From: Pseudomonas sp. RC10
GTDB lineage: Bacteria; Pseudomonadota; Gammaproteobacteria; Pseudomonadales; Pseudomonadaceae
DNA length: 64,000 nt
Assembly: GCF_038397775.1 (NCBI RefSeq)
Contig: NZ_CP151650.1
Coordinates: forward strand, 4,464,001 to 4,528,000
Direction of reading: 5' to 3'
The translations under genes were made by a program, and so were the position numbers. Of this stretch, positions 20,302-29,308 are shown one piece after another; within the stretch, counting starts at the first letter, position 1; each line of letters begins with the position of its first letter. The notes beneath the pieces are model-generated. The model did no database searches and had not been told where the DNA came from. It was given only the letters and a program-made list of their open reading frames with translations.

Positions 20302-21741
20302 TCACCAGGCCTGACCGGTGTCCTCGCACAACTGCTTGGCAAGCATTCCCACCGTCATGAGCGCCCTCTCCGCTTCACGATTCCACGGCAGGCCACAGTT
20401 CAGACGAATGCAGTGGTTGAACTGCTCCGTGTTGCTGAAGATCAAGCCTGGCGCGATGCTGATCCCCTGCTCCAGCGCACGGACGTGCAATTCTTGCGTG
20501 TTCACCCGCCCCGGCAGGCTGATCCACAGGATAAAGCCCCCGGCGGGCCGACTGATCTGGGTGCCCTCAGGAAACATCTGCTGTACGGCAAGCTGAAACG
20601 CGCTCAGATTTTTCCGATGCTCCTGACGGATGTAGCGCAAATGACGATCGTAACCACCATTTTCGAGGTAGGACGCCACGGCCATCTGCGTCACGCTGCA
20701 CGCGGAATGAGTGCTGAAAGTCTGCAATCGCTGAATTTCCGCCTGATATTTGCCGGCAATTATCCAGCCGATCCGCACACCCGGCGATAATGTCTTGGAA
20801 AAACTGGAGCAATAAATGACCCGACCCAACCGGTCGAACGCTTTCAGCGCTTTGGTTTTGTTTTGCTCGTACATCAACTCGCCGTAGATGTCGTCTTCAA
20901 TGACCTGAATGTCGAAGTCCGACGCCAGTCGCAACAGGTGTTTCTGCCGCTCTTCGGGCATCGTACTGCCAAGCGGGTTGCTCAGCCGCGAGGTCATCAC
21001 GAGCGCCTTGATCGACCACTGGTTGGCCGCGAGTTGCAACGCTTCCAGGCTGATCCCTGTATTCGGGTCACTGGGAATCTCGATAACCTTCAAACCCAGC
21101 AAATCCGCCAGTTGAAGCAGCCCGTAATAGGTGGGCGATTCTGCGGCGATCAGATCACCAGGGCTCGTCAGCACCCGCAATGACATTTGCAGCGCATCGA
21201 CACAGCCGTGGGTGATCACCACTTCCGACGGGTCGACGACCACGCCCGCATCGCGCATGCGAATCGCCACCTGACGCCGCAGCGGCTCGAAACCGGGGCT
21301 GAACATGTAATTGAACGCGCGAGGGCTTTGGAAACGCGTGACTTTCGCCAGTTGCTGATGCAACGCCCGTAACGGCAAGTAATCAATGTGCGGCACTGCC
21401 GCGCCAAAGGCGAACACGCCTTCGCGGCGCGCCTCCACCAGCACCTGTTGGATGATGCTGGCGCGCGTGACCAGCCCGGGCCGCTCAACCCGCGCAATGT
21501 CAGGCGTCGGCGCCGTCAGCGCGGGGGTCTGGTGAACGTAATAACCGGATTGGGGACGGGCACGAATCAGCCCCTGATCTTCAAGATTCGCGTAGGCCTG
21601 CAACACGGTTGCATGGCTGACATTGAGCTGCGAACTCATCTTACGAACGGAGGGTACGCGCTCGCCGGGCTGATAAACGCCCCGCCGAATGTCTTCAGCC
21701 AACTGCTGAGCGATGCGTTGATACAGCAGGAGATTGGTCAT
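20302..21741 (-). CDS. MocR-type regulator: GntR DNA-binding domain fused to a PLP aminotransferase fold
   Basis: 479 aa. The N-terminal winged helix (about residues 8-75; GVYQPGERVPSVRKMSSQLNVSHATV) is of the GntR type. A fold-type-I aminotransferase domain follows, with SRLSNPLGSTMP, EDDIYGEL and the PLP-lysine motif YCSSFSKTLSPGVRIGW (about 305-321). Such proteins usually act as PLP- or amino-acid-responsive transcription factors and not as enzymes. Start at ATG 21741 (GGA box) gives the family N-terminus. Targets cannot be read from context; the gene stands alone between envelope genes. Confidence 0.9.
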   Translation of the reverse strand: MTNLLLYQRIAQQLAEDIRRGVYQPGERVPSVRKMSSQLNVSHATVLQAYANLEDQGLIRARPQSGYYVHQTPALTAPTPDIARVERPGLVTRASIIQQVLVEARREGVFAFGAAVPHIDYLPLRALHQQLAKVTRFQSPRAFNYMFSPGFEPLRRQVAIRMRDAGVVVDPSEVVITHGCVDALQMSLRVLTSPGDLIAAESPTYYGLLQLADLLGLKVIEIPSDPNTGISLEALQLAANQWSIKALVMTSRLSNPLGSTMPEERQKHLLRLASDFDIQVIEDDIYGELMYEQNKTKALKAFDRLGRVIYCSSFSKTLSPGVRIGWIIAGKYQAEIQRLQTFSTHSACSVTQMAVASYLENGGYDRHLRYIRQEHRKNLSAFQLAVQQMFPEGTQISRPAGGFILWISLPGRVNTQELHVRALEQGISIAPGLIFSNTEQFNHCIRLNCGLPWNREAERALMTVGMLAKQLCEDTGQAW

Positions 21742-21971
21742 TTCGCGTCCCTCGATTACACGTTTTCGAAGCCATTCAGCGCCTGCGCCGACCCTCACCC
21801 TCGGGTGATCACCGGAACAGTTGAGAAGTGTACGGGGACAGTTAATCCGTCGGCTAGTCCTAGTTAGGTTTGATGGAAAATTTAATGTGACGTATGCGCC
21901 AAATGCCCGGCCGTTTTTCATAAAAAAGCCCGACTTTCGCGAAAAAAGTCGGGCTGGATCACACTTATTTC

Positions 21972-22787
21972 TTAGCGGGCAGCGCTGAGCTTGCCTTTTT
22001 CGTCTGAAAAGACGATTTCAACACGGCGATTTTGCGCGCGACCGCGCTCAGAGGTGTTCACATCGACCGGGAATTGATCGCCATAACCTTCCACCTGAAT
22101 GCGCTCATCCTCAATGCCAAGATCCGACAGCACATCAGCCACCGCCTGCGCACGATCGCGGGACAGTTGTAGATTTTCCTGAGCATCGCCCGTGCTATCG
22201 GTGTAGCCCTCGATCCGCACGACACGCTTGGGGTTGAACTGGAGAAACTGCACGACCTTCAGCACCGTACGATTGGCCGAGGTTTTCAGCTCGGCACGCC
22301 CGGTGTCGAACAGCATGTCGCCCAATGTCATGACCAAACCGCGTTCGTTTTGCTGGGTGGACAGGCTGATGACCTGATCTTCTGCCCACTTGCCCTGCTG
22401 CTGCGCGCCCGACAGCTTGGCCTCACGCAGCGCCAATTGCAGGCGCTGACGCTCCAGTTCCAGACGGGCCAGTTTTTCCTGATTGAGCAATAACTGACTG
22501 TGTTCTGCTGCGATGGCGCTGTAACGGCTGCTCAAGTACGCGTAATGGCTGACATCGTCCGAACTGCCGACATAACTGGACAGGCGCTCGGCACGACCCA
22601 ACAGTTCGCCCGCGCGGATCACGTCCTTCGGTGCGCTGCGCAATACATTGGTGTCGCCTTTCACTTTCTGAAAATCGGCGCTGGCAGTCTGCAACGCTTT
22701 TTCACTGTTCTGATGGCCCGCACACCCATACAAACCGGCGCTGCCGAGCACCAGGCACACACTCAACACACGAGGAAGGCGGTTCAT
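21972..22787 (-). CDS. OmpA-family lipoprotein with DUF4398-like N-terminal region
   Basis: 271 aa. Signal and lipobox end in LYGC (about residue 22). Residues 25-150 form a helical region (EKALQTASADFQKVKGDTNV..., LARLELERQRLQLALREAKL) predicted as coiled coil. The C-terminal OmpA/peptidoglycan-binding domain has VRIEGYTDSTGDAQENLQLS and the RAQNRRVEI motif. It should anchor in the outer membrane and bind peptidoglycan. Its ATG overlaps the stop of the upstream DUF4398 gene (ATGA), and the pair follows a periplasmic binding-protein gene on the same strand. Confidence 0.9.
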   Translation of the reverse strand: MNRLPRVLSVCLVLGSAGLYGCAGHQNSEKALQTASADFQKVKGDTNVLRSAPKDVIRAGELLGRAERLSSYVGSSDDVSHYAYLSSRYSAIAAEHSQLLLNQEKLARLELERQRLQLALREAKLSGAQQQGKWAEDQVISLSTQQNERGLVMTLGDMLFDTGRAELKTSANRTVLKVVQFLQFNPKRVVRIEGYTDSTGDAQENLQLSRDRAQAVADVLSDLGIEDERIQVEGYGDQFPVDVNTSERGRAQNRRVEIVFSDEKGKLSAAR

Positions 22788-23149
22788 TGGGCCGCTCCCA
22801 GCTGTTTGCGTAGGCGGTCCAGTCGCGTGTTCACCTGTGTCAGTTGCTCGTTGCTCTTTTCGGTAAGCACTTTGGCTTCAGCCAGTCGCGCATCCAATTC
22901 GGCCTGTTCGGCTTGCATGCGGGCCTGTTTGAAGGATTTATCCGCGACGCTGGCCTGCGCCTGAGCGAGCTTGCTCTGGGCGGTGGCCATGTCCGGCTCA
23001 TCGTCCGTCGCGCCAACCGCCGTGGCTTGGGCAACGGCCTGCTCGGTGAGTTTCAGTTGCTCGGTAGGGGCGGGATCGTTGGCACAGCCAAACAGGGAGG
23101 TGATCGCGACGACTGCAAATAAAGGTCGAATTCTCAAAAAAACGCTCAA
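22784..23149 (-). CDS. DUF4398-type helical lipoprotein (TTG start)
   Basis: 121 aa when started at TTG 23149, which has TAGGAA 8 bp upstream and gives MSVFLRIRPLFAVVAITSLF followed by a lipobox ending in GC. The mature part is an Ala/Gln/Lys-rich helix (QSKLAQAQASVADKSFKQAR, LDARLAEAKVL), predicted coiled coil. The ATGA overlap with the OmpA-family gene implies coupled translation and probably joint function at the cell envelope. A longer reading into the upstream gene is possible but lacks a start with a signal. Confidence 0.8.
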   Translation of the reverse strand: MSVFLRIRPLFAVVAITSLFGCANDPAPTEQLKLTEQAVAQATAVGATDDEPDMATAQSKLAQAQASVADKSFKQARMQAEQAELDARLAEAKVLTEKSNEQLTQVNTRLDRLRKQLGAAQ

Positions 23150-23159
23150 AAAAACATTC

Positions 23160-23990
23160 CTACTGGGTGACGGCGGCGCTGGCCGGCTGCTGCAGCTGTG
23201 CCTTCCACACCTCAAGGTTGCGGGAGATGGCGTCAGCAGAACGGCCCGAAGCCGCCAATTCTGTCATTTTTTTCGCCAACTGTCCGCGCAACCAAGGCTC
23301 GTTGCAGGCCGAGTTGAACGAAAGCGCGAGGTACAGACCCGGTCGGTCCAGCGGCAGAGGCTGTGAAACCAAGTCCTTGGACATCCCTAACGTCTGGGTT
23401 AGCGCCATGCCCGCGTAGCGGCCCGCGAGCACGAACTCGGCCTGGCTCAGCATCAGCTTCTGAAAAGCCTGCGTGAGATTGGGCTGTTTTTCGAGGGTCA
23501 GGTGCTCTTTCACGGCGAGGTCGAACGCGGGCGTGATTCGGGTCTTTTCGGAGATGACACCCGGGTGGCCATGCAGGTCGGCCAATGAATTGAAGGGCTG
23601 TGCATGGCCGGTTCGCGTCCAGACCATGATTTCATTCTGGGTGATCGCCGGATGAATGAAATCCAGTGATTCAAGTTCGTTGCTGTTCAGCGGCGTGTCG
23701 GCCAGCAGGTCCATGCGTCCCGTGCGCACTTCTTCCAACGCCTGGCTGCGTTTACCCGCATACAGCAGCTCGACCTTGATGCCCATTTGTGTCGCAGCGT
23801 CCTTGAGCAGGTCCGCATTGGCGCCCATCAGGTGCTTGGGGTCCTGCGGATCACGCCACATATAAGGAGGCGCATCAGGGCTGCCGGTCACCACCAGCCG
23901 CTCACATTTGCCCGCTGCCAGCACAGCCATCGATGGCACCAGCAACAATCCTGCAACCAGCGATTTCAGCGTCCGCTTCGGCAACGACAT
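23160..23990 (-). CDS. Periplasmic solute-binding protein (SBP family 3-like)
   Basis: 276 aa from ATG 23990 (AAGGA box). Signal peptide with LKSLVAGLLLVPSMAVLAAG and cleavage near residue 27. The mature protein has the amino-acid-binding-protein pattern: VTGSPDAPPYMWRDPQ, LMGANADLLKDAATQMGIKVELL and GRMDLLADTPL. No ABC permease or ATPase is adjacent, so it may be a sensor or accessory protein and not a transporter component. Its stop lies 10 bp before the DUF4398 gene, so the three genes form one likely operon. Confidence 0.85.
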   Translation of the reverse strand: MSLPKRTLKSLVAGLLLVPSMAVLAAGKCERLVVTGSPDAPPYMWRDPQDPKHLMGANADLLKDAATQMGIKVELLYAGKRSQALEEVRTGRMDLLADTPLNSNELESLDFIHPAITQNEIMVWTRTGHAQPFNSLADLHGHPGVISEKTRITPAFDLAVKEHLTLEKQPNLTQAFQKLMLSQAEFVLAGRYAGMALTQTLGMSKDLVSQPLPLDRPGLYLALSFNSACNEPWLRGQLAKKMTELAASGRSADAISRNLEVWKAQLQQPASAAVTQ

Positions 23991-24130
23991 GGCGACGTCC
24001 TTTTTCCGATCCAATAAAAAACCCGCTCATTCAAGGCTATGGTAAGCGCACATCATCGGTTTCTTCCGATGGCGACGCTTTCGAACAGCCCCGAAACGAA
24101 CGGGTTCTCTTTATAAGTCAGGCGGCTGGA

Positions 24131-25060
24131 TTAGACCAGCTTCTCCAACTCAGGCACGGCTTCGAACAGGTCAGCGACCAGGCCGTAGTCGGCCACCTGG
24201 AAGATCGGCGCTTCTTCGTCCTTGTTGATCGCAACGATCACTTTGGAGTCTTTCATACCGGCCAGATGCTGGATCGCGCCGGAAATACCGACGGCGATGT
24301 ACAGCTGGGGCGCAACGATCTTGCCGGTCTGACCGACCTGCATGTCGTTCGGCACGAAACCGGCGTCGACGGCGGCGCGGGAAGCACCGACGGCAGCGCC
24401 CAGCTTGTCGGCCAAGGCATACAGGTGTTTGAAGTTGTCGCCGTTCTGCATGCCGCGACCGCCGGAAACGACGATTTTGGCAGCGGTGAGCTCAGGACGG
24501 TCGGACTTGGCCAGCTCTTCGCTGACGAAGGACGATTTACCTGCGTCGTGGGCAGCGCTCACGGCCTCAACAGCAGCAGAACCGCCTTCAGCGGCGACAG
24601 CGTCGAAACCGGTCGCACGAACGGTGATGACCTTGATGGCCGCCGACGACTGAACGGTCGCAATGGCGTTACCGGCGTAGATCGGGCGCTTGAAGGTGTC
24701 AGCCGATTCAACCGAGATGATCTCGGAGATCTGGTCGACGTCCAGCTGTGCAGCCACGCGCGGCAGGATGTTCTTGCCGTTTGAGGTAGCAGCAGCCAAC
24801 ACATGGCTGTAACCGGAAGCCAGTTCGGCCACCAGCGGGGCGACGTTTTCCGGCAGTTGATGCGCGTAGGCCGCGTTGTCAGCGACCAGCACTTTGGCAA
24901 CGCCTGCGATTTTCGCAGCGGCTTCACCGACAGCGCCGACGTTCTGGCCAGCGACCAGCACGTGAATGTCGCCACCAATCTTGGCGGCGGCGGCAACGGT
25001 GTTCAGGGTGGCGGGAGCGATCGCGCCGTTTTCGTGTTCAGCGATTACCAGGGTAGTCAT
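24131..25060 (-). CDS. etfA: Electron transfer flavoprotein alpha subunit
   Basis: 309 aa; FAD-containing half of ETF, which takes electrons from acyl-CoA and related dehydrogenases in the cytosol. The C-terminal FAD-binding signature [11 protein letters not shown] and the stretch [17 protein letters not shown] with [16 protein letters not shown] are complete. Its ATG overlaps the etfB stop by one base (TGATG). Confidence 0.97.
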   Translation of the reverse strand: MTTLVIAEHENGAIAPATLNTVAAAAKIGGDIHVLVAGQNVGAVGEAAAKIAGVAKVLVADNAAYAHQLPENVAPLVAELASGYSHVLAAATSNGKNILPRVAAQLDVDQISEIISVESADTFKRPIYAGNAIATVQSSAAIKVITVRATGFDAVAAEGGSAAVEAVSAAHDAGKSSFVSEELAKSDRPELTAAKIVVSGGRGMQNGDNFKHLYALADKLGAAVGASRAAVDAGFVPNDMQVGQTGKIVAPQLYIAVGISGAIQHLAGMKDSKVIVAINKDEEAPIFQVADYGLVADLFEAVPELEKLV

Positions 25061-25809
25061 CAGATCACCTTCGCTTCGTTTTTCAGTTTCTCGACCAGCT
25101 CTGCAACCGACTTGACCTTGATGCCAGCGCTGCGAGCAGCCGGGGCTTCGACTTTCAGGGTCTTGTTGGTGGAGGACGTGGACACACCCAAAGCGTCAGG
25201 CGACAGCACTTCGAGAGGCTTCTTCTTGGCTTTCATGATGTTCGGCAGCGACGCGTAGCGCGGCTCGTTGAGGCGCAGGTCGGTGGTGACGATGGCAGGC
25301 AGCTTCAGGGAAACGGTCTGAGCACCGGCATCGATTTCGCGGGTAACGCTGACGCTGTCGCCAGAGACTTCAACCTTGGAGGCGAAGGTGCCTTGGGCGT
25401 AACCGCTCAGGGCCGCCAGCATCTGGCCTGTCTGGTTGTTGTCACTGTCGATCGCTTGCTTGCCGAGAATGACCAGCTGCGGCTGCTCTTTATCGACGAC
25501 AGCCTTGAGCAGCTTGGCCACGGCCAAAGAGGTCAGCTCGTCAGCGGATTCAACGAGGATGGCGCGATCAGCACCCAGTGCCAACGCAGTACGCAGTTGC
25601 TCCTGGGCAGTGGTCGGGCCAATGGAAACGACGACGATCTCGGTCGCGACGCCCTTCTCTTTCAGGCGTACGGCTTCTTCCACGGCGATTTCGCAGAAGG
25701 GGTTCATCGACATTTTTACGTTAGCGAGATCGACGCCGGAGTTGTCCGCTTTGACGCGAACCTTGACGTTGTAGTCGACCACTCGTTTGACAGCTACAAG
25801 AACCTTCAT
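25060..25809 (-). CDS. etfB: Electron transfer flavoprotein beta subunit
   Basis: 249 aa from ATG 25809, beginning [20 protein letters not shown], with the AMP-binding fold and the ETF-beta signature [11 protein letters not shown] and [18 protein letters not shown] (the segment contacted by dehydrogenases). An AACGAGGA box lies upstream. It heads the etfBA operon and is divergent from etf-QO, the next carrier in the same electron path. The upstream long reading (to 25887) lacks conserved residues and was dropped. Confidence 0.97.
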   Translation of the reverse strand: MKVLVAVKRVVDYNVKVRVKADNSGVDLANVKMSMNPFCEIAVEEAVRLKEKGVATEIVVVSIGPTTAQEQLRTALALGADRAILVESADELTSLAVAKLLKAVVDKEQPQLVILGKQAIDSDNNQTGQMLAALSGYAQGTFASKVEVSGDSVSVTREIDAGAQTVSLKLPAIVTTDLRLNEPRYASLPNIMKAKKKPLEVLSPDALGVSTSSTNKTLKVEAPAARSAGIKVKSVAELVEKLKNEAKVI

Positions 25810-26194
25810 GGATTCCTCGTTACTCTCCGGTGAAAAGAAATCGCCAGGCCCGGCCCGGCGATGGGTACACGTCAGTGTAAAGAACACCTTTGAAAACAGC
25901 GTATTCGTCGTTACTTAACGGTGAGTTCAGCAAAAAACGCTGACACCTCCGCTCCAGGCCAAGTCATACGCAGGCCGGGCGTGTAAACTGCTCCCCGCTT
26001 GCACATTCCCCAGGGGGATGGAGCGGTTTTGCCGCGGTACTGGCACTGCTTTCAGAGGCGTTCGCTTGCCAACGGTCAGCCTACGGCGAACGCAAAACCG
26101 CCCGTATCTTGACCGGAACGCCTATTCCGGTCAATACGACAAAAACGCCAGTCGCAAGCCGTCTCCCTATGTTTTATCAGGGTTTCAGCTGATT

Positions 26195-26208
26195 CAAACA
26201 AACGTTTG
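26195..26208. promoter_or_regulatory. PsrA-type operator
   Basis: CAAAC, four bases, GTTTG is an exact match to the published PsrA consensus (C/GAAAC-N2-4-GTTTG/C). It lies within the perfect palindrome ACAAACGTTTGT and ends 2 bp before the -35 of the etf-QO promoter. PsrA is a TetR-type, long-chain fatty-acid-responsive regulator, and etf genes are known PsrA targets in P. aeruginosa. Confidence 0.7.
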
Positions 26209-26210
26209 TA

Positions 26211-26239
26211 TTGGACCTGAGAGGTGGTGTAGATATAAT
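26211..26239 (+). promoter_or_regulatory. Sigma-70 promoter of etf-QO
   Basis: TTGGAC (26211-26216), a 17-bp spacer and the perfect TATAAT (26234-26239), about 100 bp before the etf-QO start. Confidence 0.8.
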
Positions 26240-26340
26240 GCGCCCCATTGAAGATGACGCTGGGATGACACCGTCGCCGAGCGTGAATTGATCACTATTT
26301 ATAAAAAAATACCGTTGAGCCTTTGATCAGGAGATAGCCA

Positions 26341-28005
26341 GTGGAACGCGAATTTATGGAATTCGACGTCGTCATCGTCGGAGCCGGTCCAGCCGGGCTC
26401 TCCGCCGCATGCCGTCTGAAACAAAAGGCCGCCGAAGCTGGTCAGGAGATCAGCGTCTGCGTCGTTGAAAAGGGCTCAGAAGTTGGTGCGCACATTCTCT
26501 CCGGCGCGGTGTTCGAACCCCGCGCCCTGAACGAGCTGTTCCCTGACTGGAAAGCACTCGGCGCGCCGCTGAACACGCCGGTCAAAGGCGACGACATTTA
26601 TGTGCTGACCAGTGCCGACGCTGGCACAAAAGTGCCGGGCGCGTTCGTGCCGAAGACCATGCACAACGAAGGCAACTACATTATTTCCCTGGGCAACTTG
26701 TGCCGCTGGCTGGCGCAGCAGGCCGAGAACCTGGGCGTTGAAATTTACCCGGGCTTCGCCGCTCAGGAAGCGTTGATCGACGAGAACGGCGTGGTACGCG
26801 GGATTCTCACCGGCGACATGGGCGTCGATCGCGAAGGCAACCCGAAGGACGGCATGTACACCCCCGGCATGGAGCTGCGCGGCAAGTACACGCTGTTCGC
26901 CGAGGGCTGCCGTGGCCACATTGGCAAGCAGTTGATCAAGCGCTTCAATCTGGACAGCGAATCCGACGCCCAGCATTACGGCATCGGCCTTAAGGAAATC
27001 TGGGAAATCGACCCGGCCAAGCATCAGCCAGGCCTGGTGGTGCACACCGCCGGCTGGCCGCTGGACGTGATGGGCACCGAGAACACTGGCGGCTCCTTCC
27101 TTTATCACCTGGAAAACAACCAGGTGGTGGTCGGCCTGATCGTCGATCTGTCCTACGCCAACCCGTTCCTGTCGCCGTTCGACGAGTTCCAGCGCCTCAA
27201 GCATCACCCGATCCTCAAGCAGTACCTGGAAGGCGGCAAGCGCGTCAGCTACGGCGCCCGCGCCATCTGCAAGGGCGGCCTGAACTCACTGCCGAAAATG
27301 GTCTTCCCCGGCGGCGCGCTGATTGGTTGCGACCTCGGCACCCTGAACTTCGCCAAGATCAAGGGCAGCCACACGGCGATGAAGTCCGGCATGCTGGCGG
27401 CGGAATCCGTGGCTGACGCGCTGTTGGCGGGCAATGAGGGTGGCGATGCACTGAACACCTACGTCGATGCGTTCAAAGGCAGCTGGCTGCATGAAGAGCT
27501 GTTTGCCAGCCGCAACTTCGGCGCGGCGATTCACAAGTTTGGCGCAATCCTGGGTGGCGCGTTCAACTACATCGATCAGAACTGGTTCGGCGGCAAGATC
27601 CCGTTCACCCTGCGTGACAACAAGCCGGACTACGCATGCATGAAGCTGGCGGCGGACTCCAAGCGGATCGACTACCCGAGACCGGACGGCAAGCTGAGCT
27701 TCGACAAACTGAGTTCGGTGTTCATTTCGGGCACTAACCACGAAGAAGAGCAGCCGTGCCACCTGAAGCTGAAGGACCCCAACATCCCGATCAGCGTCAA
27801 CCTGCCGAAGTACGACGAGCCTGCGCAACGCTACTGCCCGGCGGGTGTGTATGAGGTGGTGACGCAGGAAGACGGCAGCAAGCGCTTCCAGATCAACGCG
27901 CAGAACTGCGTGCACTGCAAGACCTGTGACATCAAGGACCCTTCGCAGAACATCACATGGGTCACGCCGGAAGGTGCGGGTGGGCCGACCTACCCGAATA
28001 TGTAA
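26341..28005 (+). CDS. Electron transfer flavoprotein-ubiquinone oxidoreductase
   Basis: 554 aa; passes electrons from ETF to ubiquinone at the inner membrane. The N-terminal FAD motif VVIVGAGPAGLSAACRL, the HILSGAVFEP stretch and the C-terminal [4Fe-4S] ligands CPAGVYE and NCVHCKTCDIKDP (about residues 500-535) are all present. It starts at GTG 26341 behind AGGAG. Divergent orientation to etfBA and a PsrA-type site at its promoter fit control by fatty-acid supply. Confidence 0.97.
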   Translation: MEREFMEFDVVIVGAGPAGLSAACRLKQKAAEAGQEISVCVVEKGSEVGAHILSGAVFEPRALNELFPDWKALGAPLNTPVKGDDIYVLTSADAGTKVPGAFVPKTMHNEGNYIISLGNLCRWLAQQAENLGVEIYPGFAAQEALIDENGVVRGILTGDMGVDREGNPKDGMYTPGMELRGKYTLFAEGCRGHIGKQLIKRFNLDSESDAQHYGIGLKEIWEIDPAKHQPGLVVHTAGWPLDVMGTENTGGSFLYHLENNQVVVGLIVDLSYANPFLSPFDEFQRLKHHPILKQYLEGGKRVSYGARAICKGGLNSLPKMVFPGGALIGCDLGTLNFAKIKGSHTAMKSGMLAAESVADALLAGNEGGDALNTYVDAFKGSWLHEELFASRNFGAAIHKFGAILGGAFNYIDQNWFGGKIPFTLRDNKPDYACMKLAADSKRIDYPRPDGKLSFDKLSSVFISGTNHEEEQPCHLKLKDPNIPISVNLPKYDEPAQRYCPAGVYEVVTQEDGSKRFQINAQNCVHCKTCDIKDPSQNITWVTPEGAGGPTYPNM

Positions 28006-28013
28006 AACCAGCG

Positions 28014-28036
28014 GCAAGCTTTAAGCTGCAAGCGGT
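28014..28036. repeat. Single arm of the AAGCTTTAAGCTGCAAGC repeat
   Basis: GGCAAGCTTTAAGCTGCAAG just after etf-QO repeats the arms seen near 8870 and 39789. Confidence 0.55.
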
Positions 28037-28041
28037 AAGAG

Positions 28042-28065
28042 AAAGGCGCCAATCATGGCGCCTTT
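28042..28065 (+). terminator. Rho-independent terminator of etf-QO
   Basis: A 9-bp stem AAAGGCGCC / GGCGCCTTT with loop AATCAT is followed by TTTTGT, 37 bp past the stop codon. Confidence 0.85.
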
Positions 28066-28110
28066 TTTGTGGGCTACAACCTGCCACCGGCTCAGCGGAT
28101 TGCCCCGACT

Positions 28111-28204
28111 CCTGTGGGAGCGAATTCCTTCGCGAGGGGTCAGTACGGACGAAGCGTTTCTATCGCCTGAACCACCGTTTCGCGAATGAATTCGCTCCTA
28201 CAGG
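28111..28204. repeat. REPIN copy 2
   Basis: The same inverted REP arms as at 4605-4696, flanking a spacer that also resembles copy 1 (a TATCGCCTGAA stretch). It lies between the etf-QO terminator and the AraC-family gene. Confidence 0.85.
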
Positions 28205-28223
28205 ATGCGTCAGCAGCAGTTCC

Positions 28224-29129
28224 TCATGCCGAAACCCTCAACAACGCCCCCTCTTCTCCCGGATTGCGCTCAAAGTAACGTTTGTATTCGCGGCTGAACT
28301 GCGACGTGCTTTGATACCCCACCTTGTGCGCCACTTGCGCTACGCCCATGCCTTCGCCGATCAGCATTTGCTGAGCCTTGAGCAGACGCAGGCGTTTGAG
28401 GTACTGCACCGGCGACAGCATCGTGCTGCGCTTGAAATGCTCATGAAAGGTCGACGCGCTCATGTTGGCGCGGCGGGCCAGTTCGTCAACGCTCAAGGCT
28501 TCGTTGTAATGGTCGCGCAGGTGCTGCAACGCCGCGGCAATTCGGGCGAAGTGCCCCTGCTGTTCGACCAGCGCCCGCAACACACCGGCTTGAGGCCCGC
28601 GCAACGCCGCGTACAACACCTCCCTCACCCGCGCCGCGCCCATGACTTGGGCGTCCAGAGGGTCGTGCAGGCAATGCAACAGACGCTCGACGCTTTCGCG
28701 CATAGACCTGTCCAGCTCGGCTGAGCTCATGGACTCGGGCGTCTGCGCCTTGACCGTCACACCGGGTGCTTGTCCCATGGCCTGCACCAATTCGCCCAAT
28801 ACCGTTCGATCAATCGACACGGCAACGCCGTACAGGGGCTCTTCCTGAGTGGCAAAGGTCTCGCACATGAACGGCACCGACAGCGCCTGCACGAGGTAAT
28901 GGCCCGCGCCGTATTCCAGCGTCCTCGATCCGAGGCGCGCCAATTTGCTGCCTTGGGCGAGGATCACCAGGCTCGGCTCGTAGATTTGCGGGCTGCTGGC
29001 GACGTAGTGACTCCAGGACATAGCCTGCACACCCGGCACGCGGGTATCGACGAAGCCAGGGCAAGGCGCCAGCGGTTTGATCAGGGACACCAGCGTGGCG
29101 TTGGCGTCGGAATGAAGGGTCAGTGACAT
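28224..29129 (-). CDS. AraC-family transcriptional regulator
   Basis: 301 aa from ATG 29129. The N-terminal half matches the AraC_N (YqhC-type) effector domain with WSHYVASSPQIYEPSLVILA and GAGHYLVQALSVPF. The C-terminal AraC DNA-binding domain has two helix-turn-helix units: LARRANMSASTFHEHFK and AQVAHKVGYQSTSQFSREYK. In E. coli the relative YqhC activates an aldehyde reductase. Here the gene is divergent from an alcohol dehydrogenase, so local regulation of that gene is a fair inference. Confidence 0.9.
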   Translation of the reverse strand: MSLTLHSDANATLVSLIKPLAPCPGFVDTRVPGVQAMSWSHYVASSPQIYEPSLVILAQGSKLARLGSRTLEYGAGHYLVQALSVPFMCETFATQEEPLYGVAVSIDRTVLGELVQAMGQAPGVTVKAQTPESMSSAELDRSMRESVERLLHCLHDPLDAQVMGAARVREVLYAALRGPQAGVLRALVEQQGHFARIAAALQHLRDHYNEALSVDELARRANMSASTFHEHFKRSTMLSPVQYLKRLRLLKAQQMLIGEGMGVAQVAHKVGYQSTSQFSREYKRYFERNPGEEGALLRVSA

Positions 29130-29308
29130 GGGCAACCGGACAGAGGATTAGACACTGGCATCATCGCAGATTCGCCGCACAACGCAGCCCCTTATGGGGC
29201 AGGTCCGGAGGAATAGGCATGACACGCGGAGGAATGGTCATGGCCGGTGTCGGCTTCGCTGCGCAGAATGCACGGCCTCAACCGTCATCGTTTTTAGCGA
29301 GGTTTCAC

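Larger units (their letters stand above)
25810..26340. other. 530-bp divergent spacer between etfB and etf-QO
   Basis: No gene is supported here. The right part carries the etf-QO promoter and a PsrA-type operator (listed separately). The etfB promoter should lie in the left 100-150 bp, but no -35/-10 pair is convincing. The GC-rich middle (26010-26110) has no recognised function. Confidence 0.6.

Noticed and set aside
26018..26251. 77-codon frame in the etfB/etf-QO spacer
   Set aside because: It runs across the etf-QO promoter and PsrA-type site and has no family similarity.
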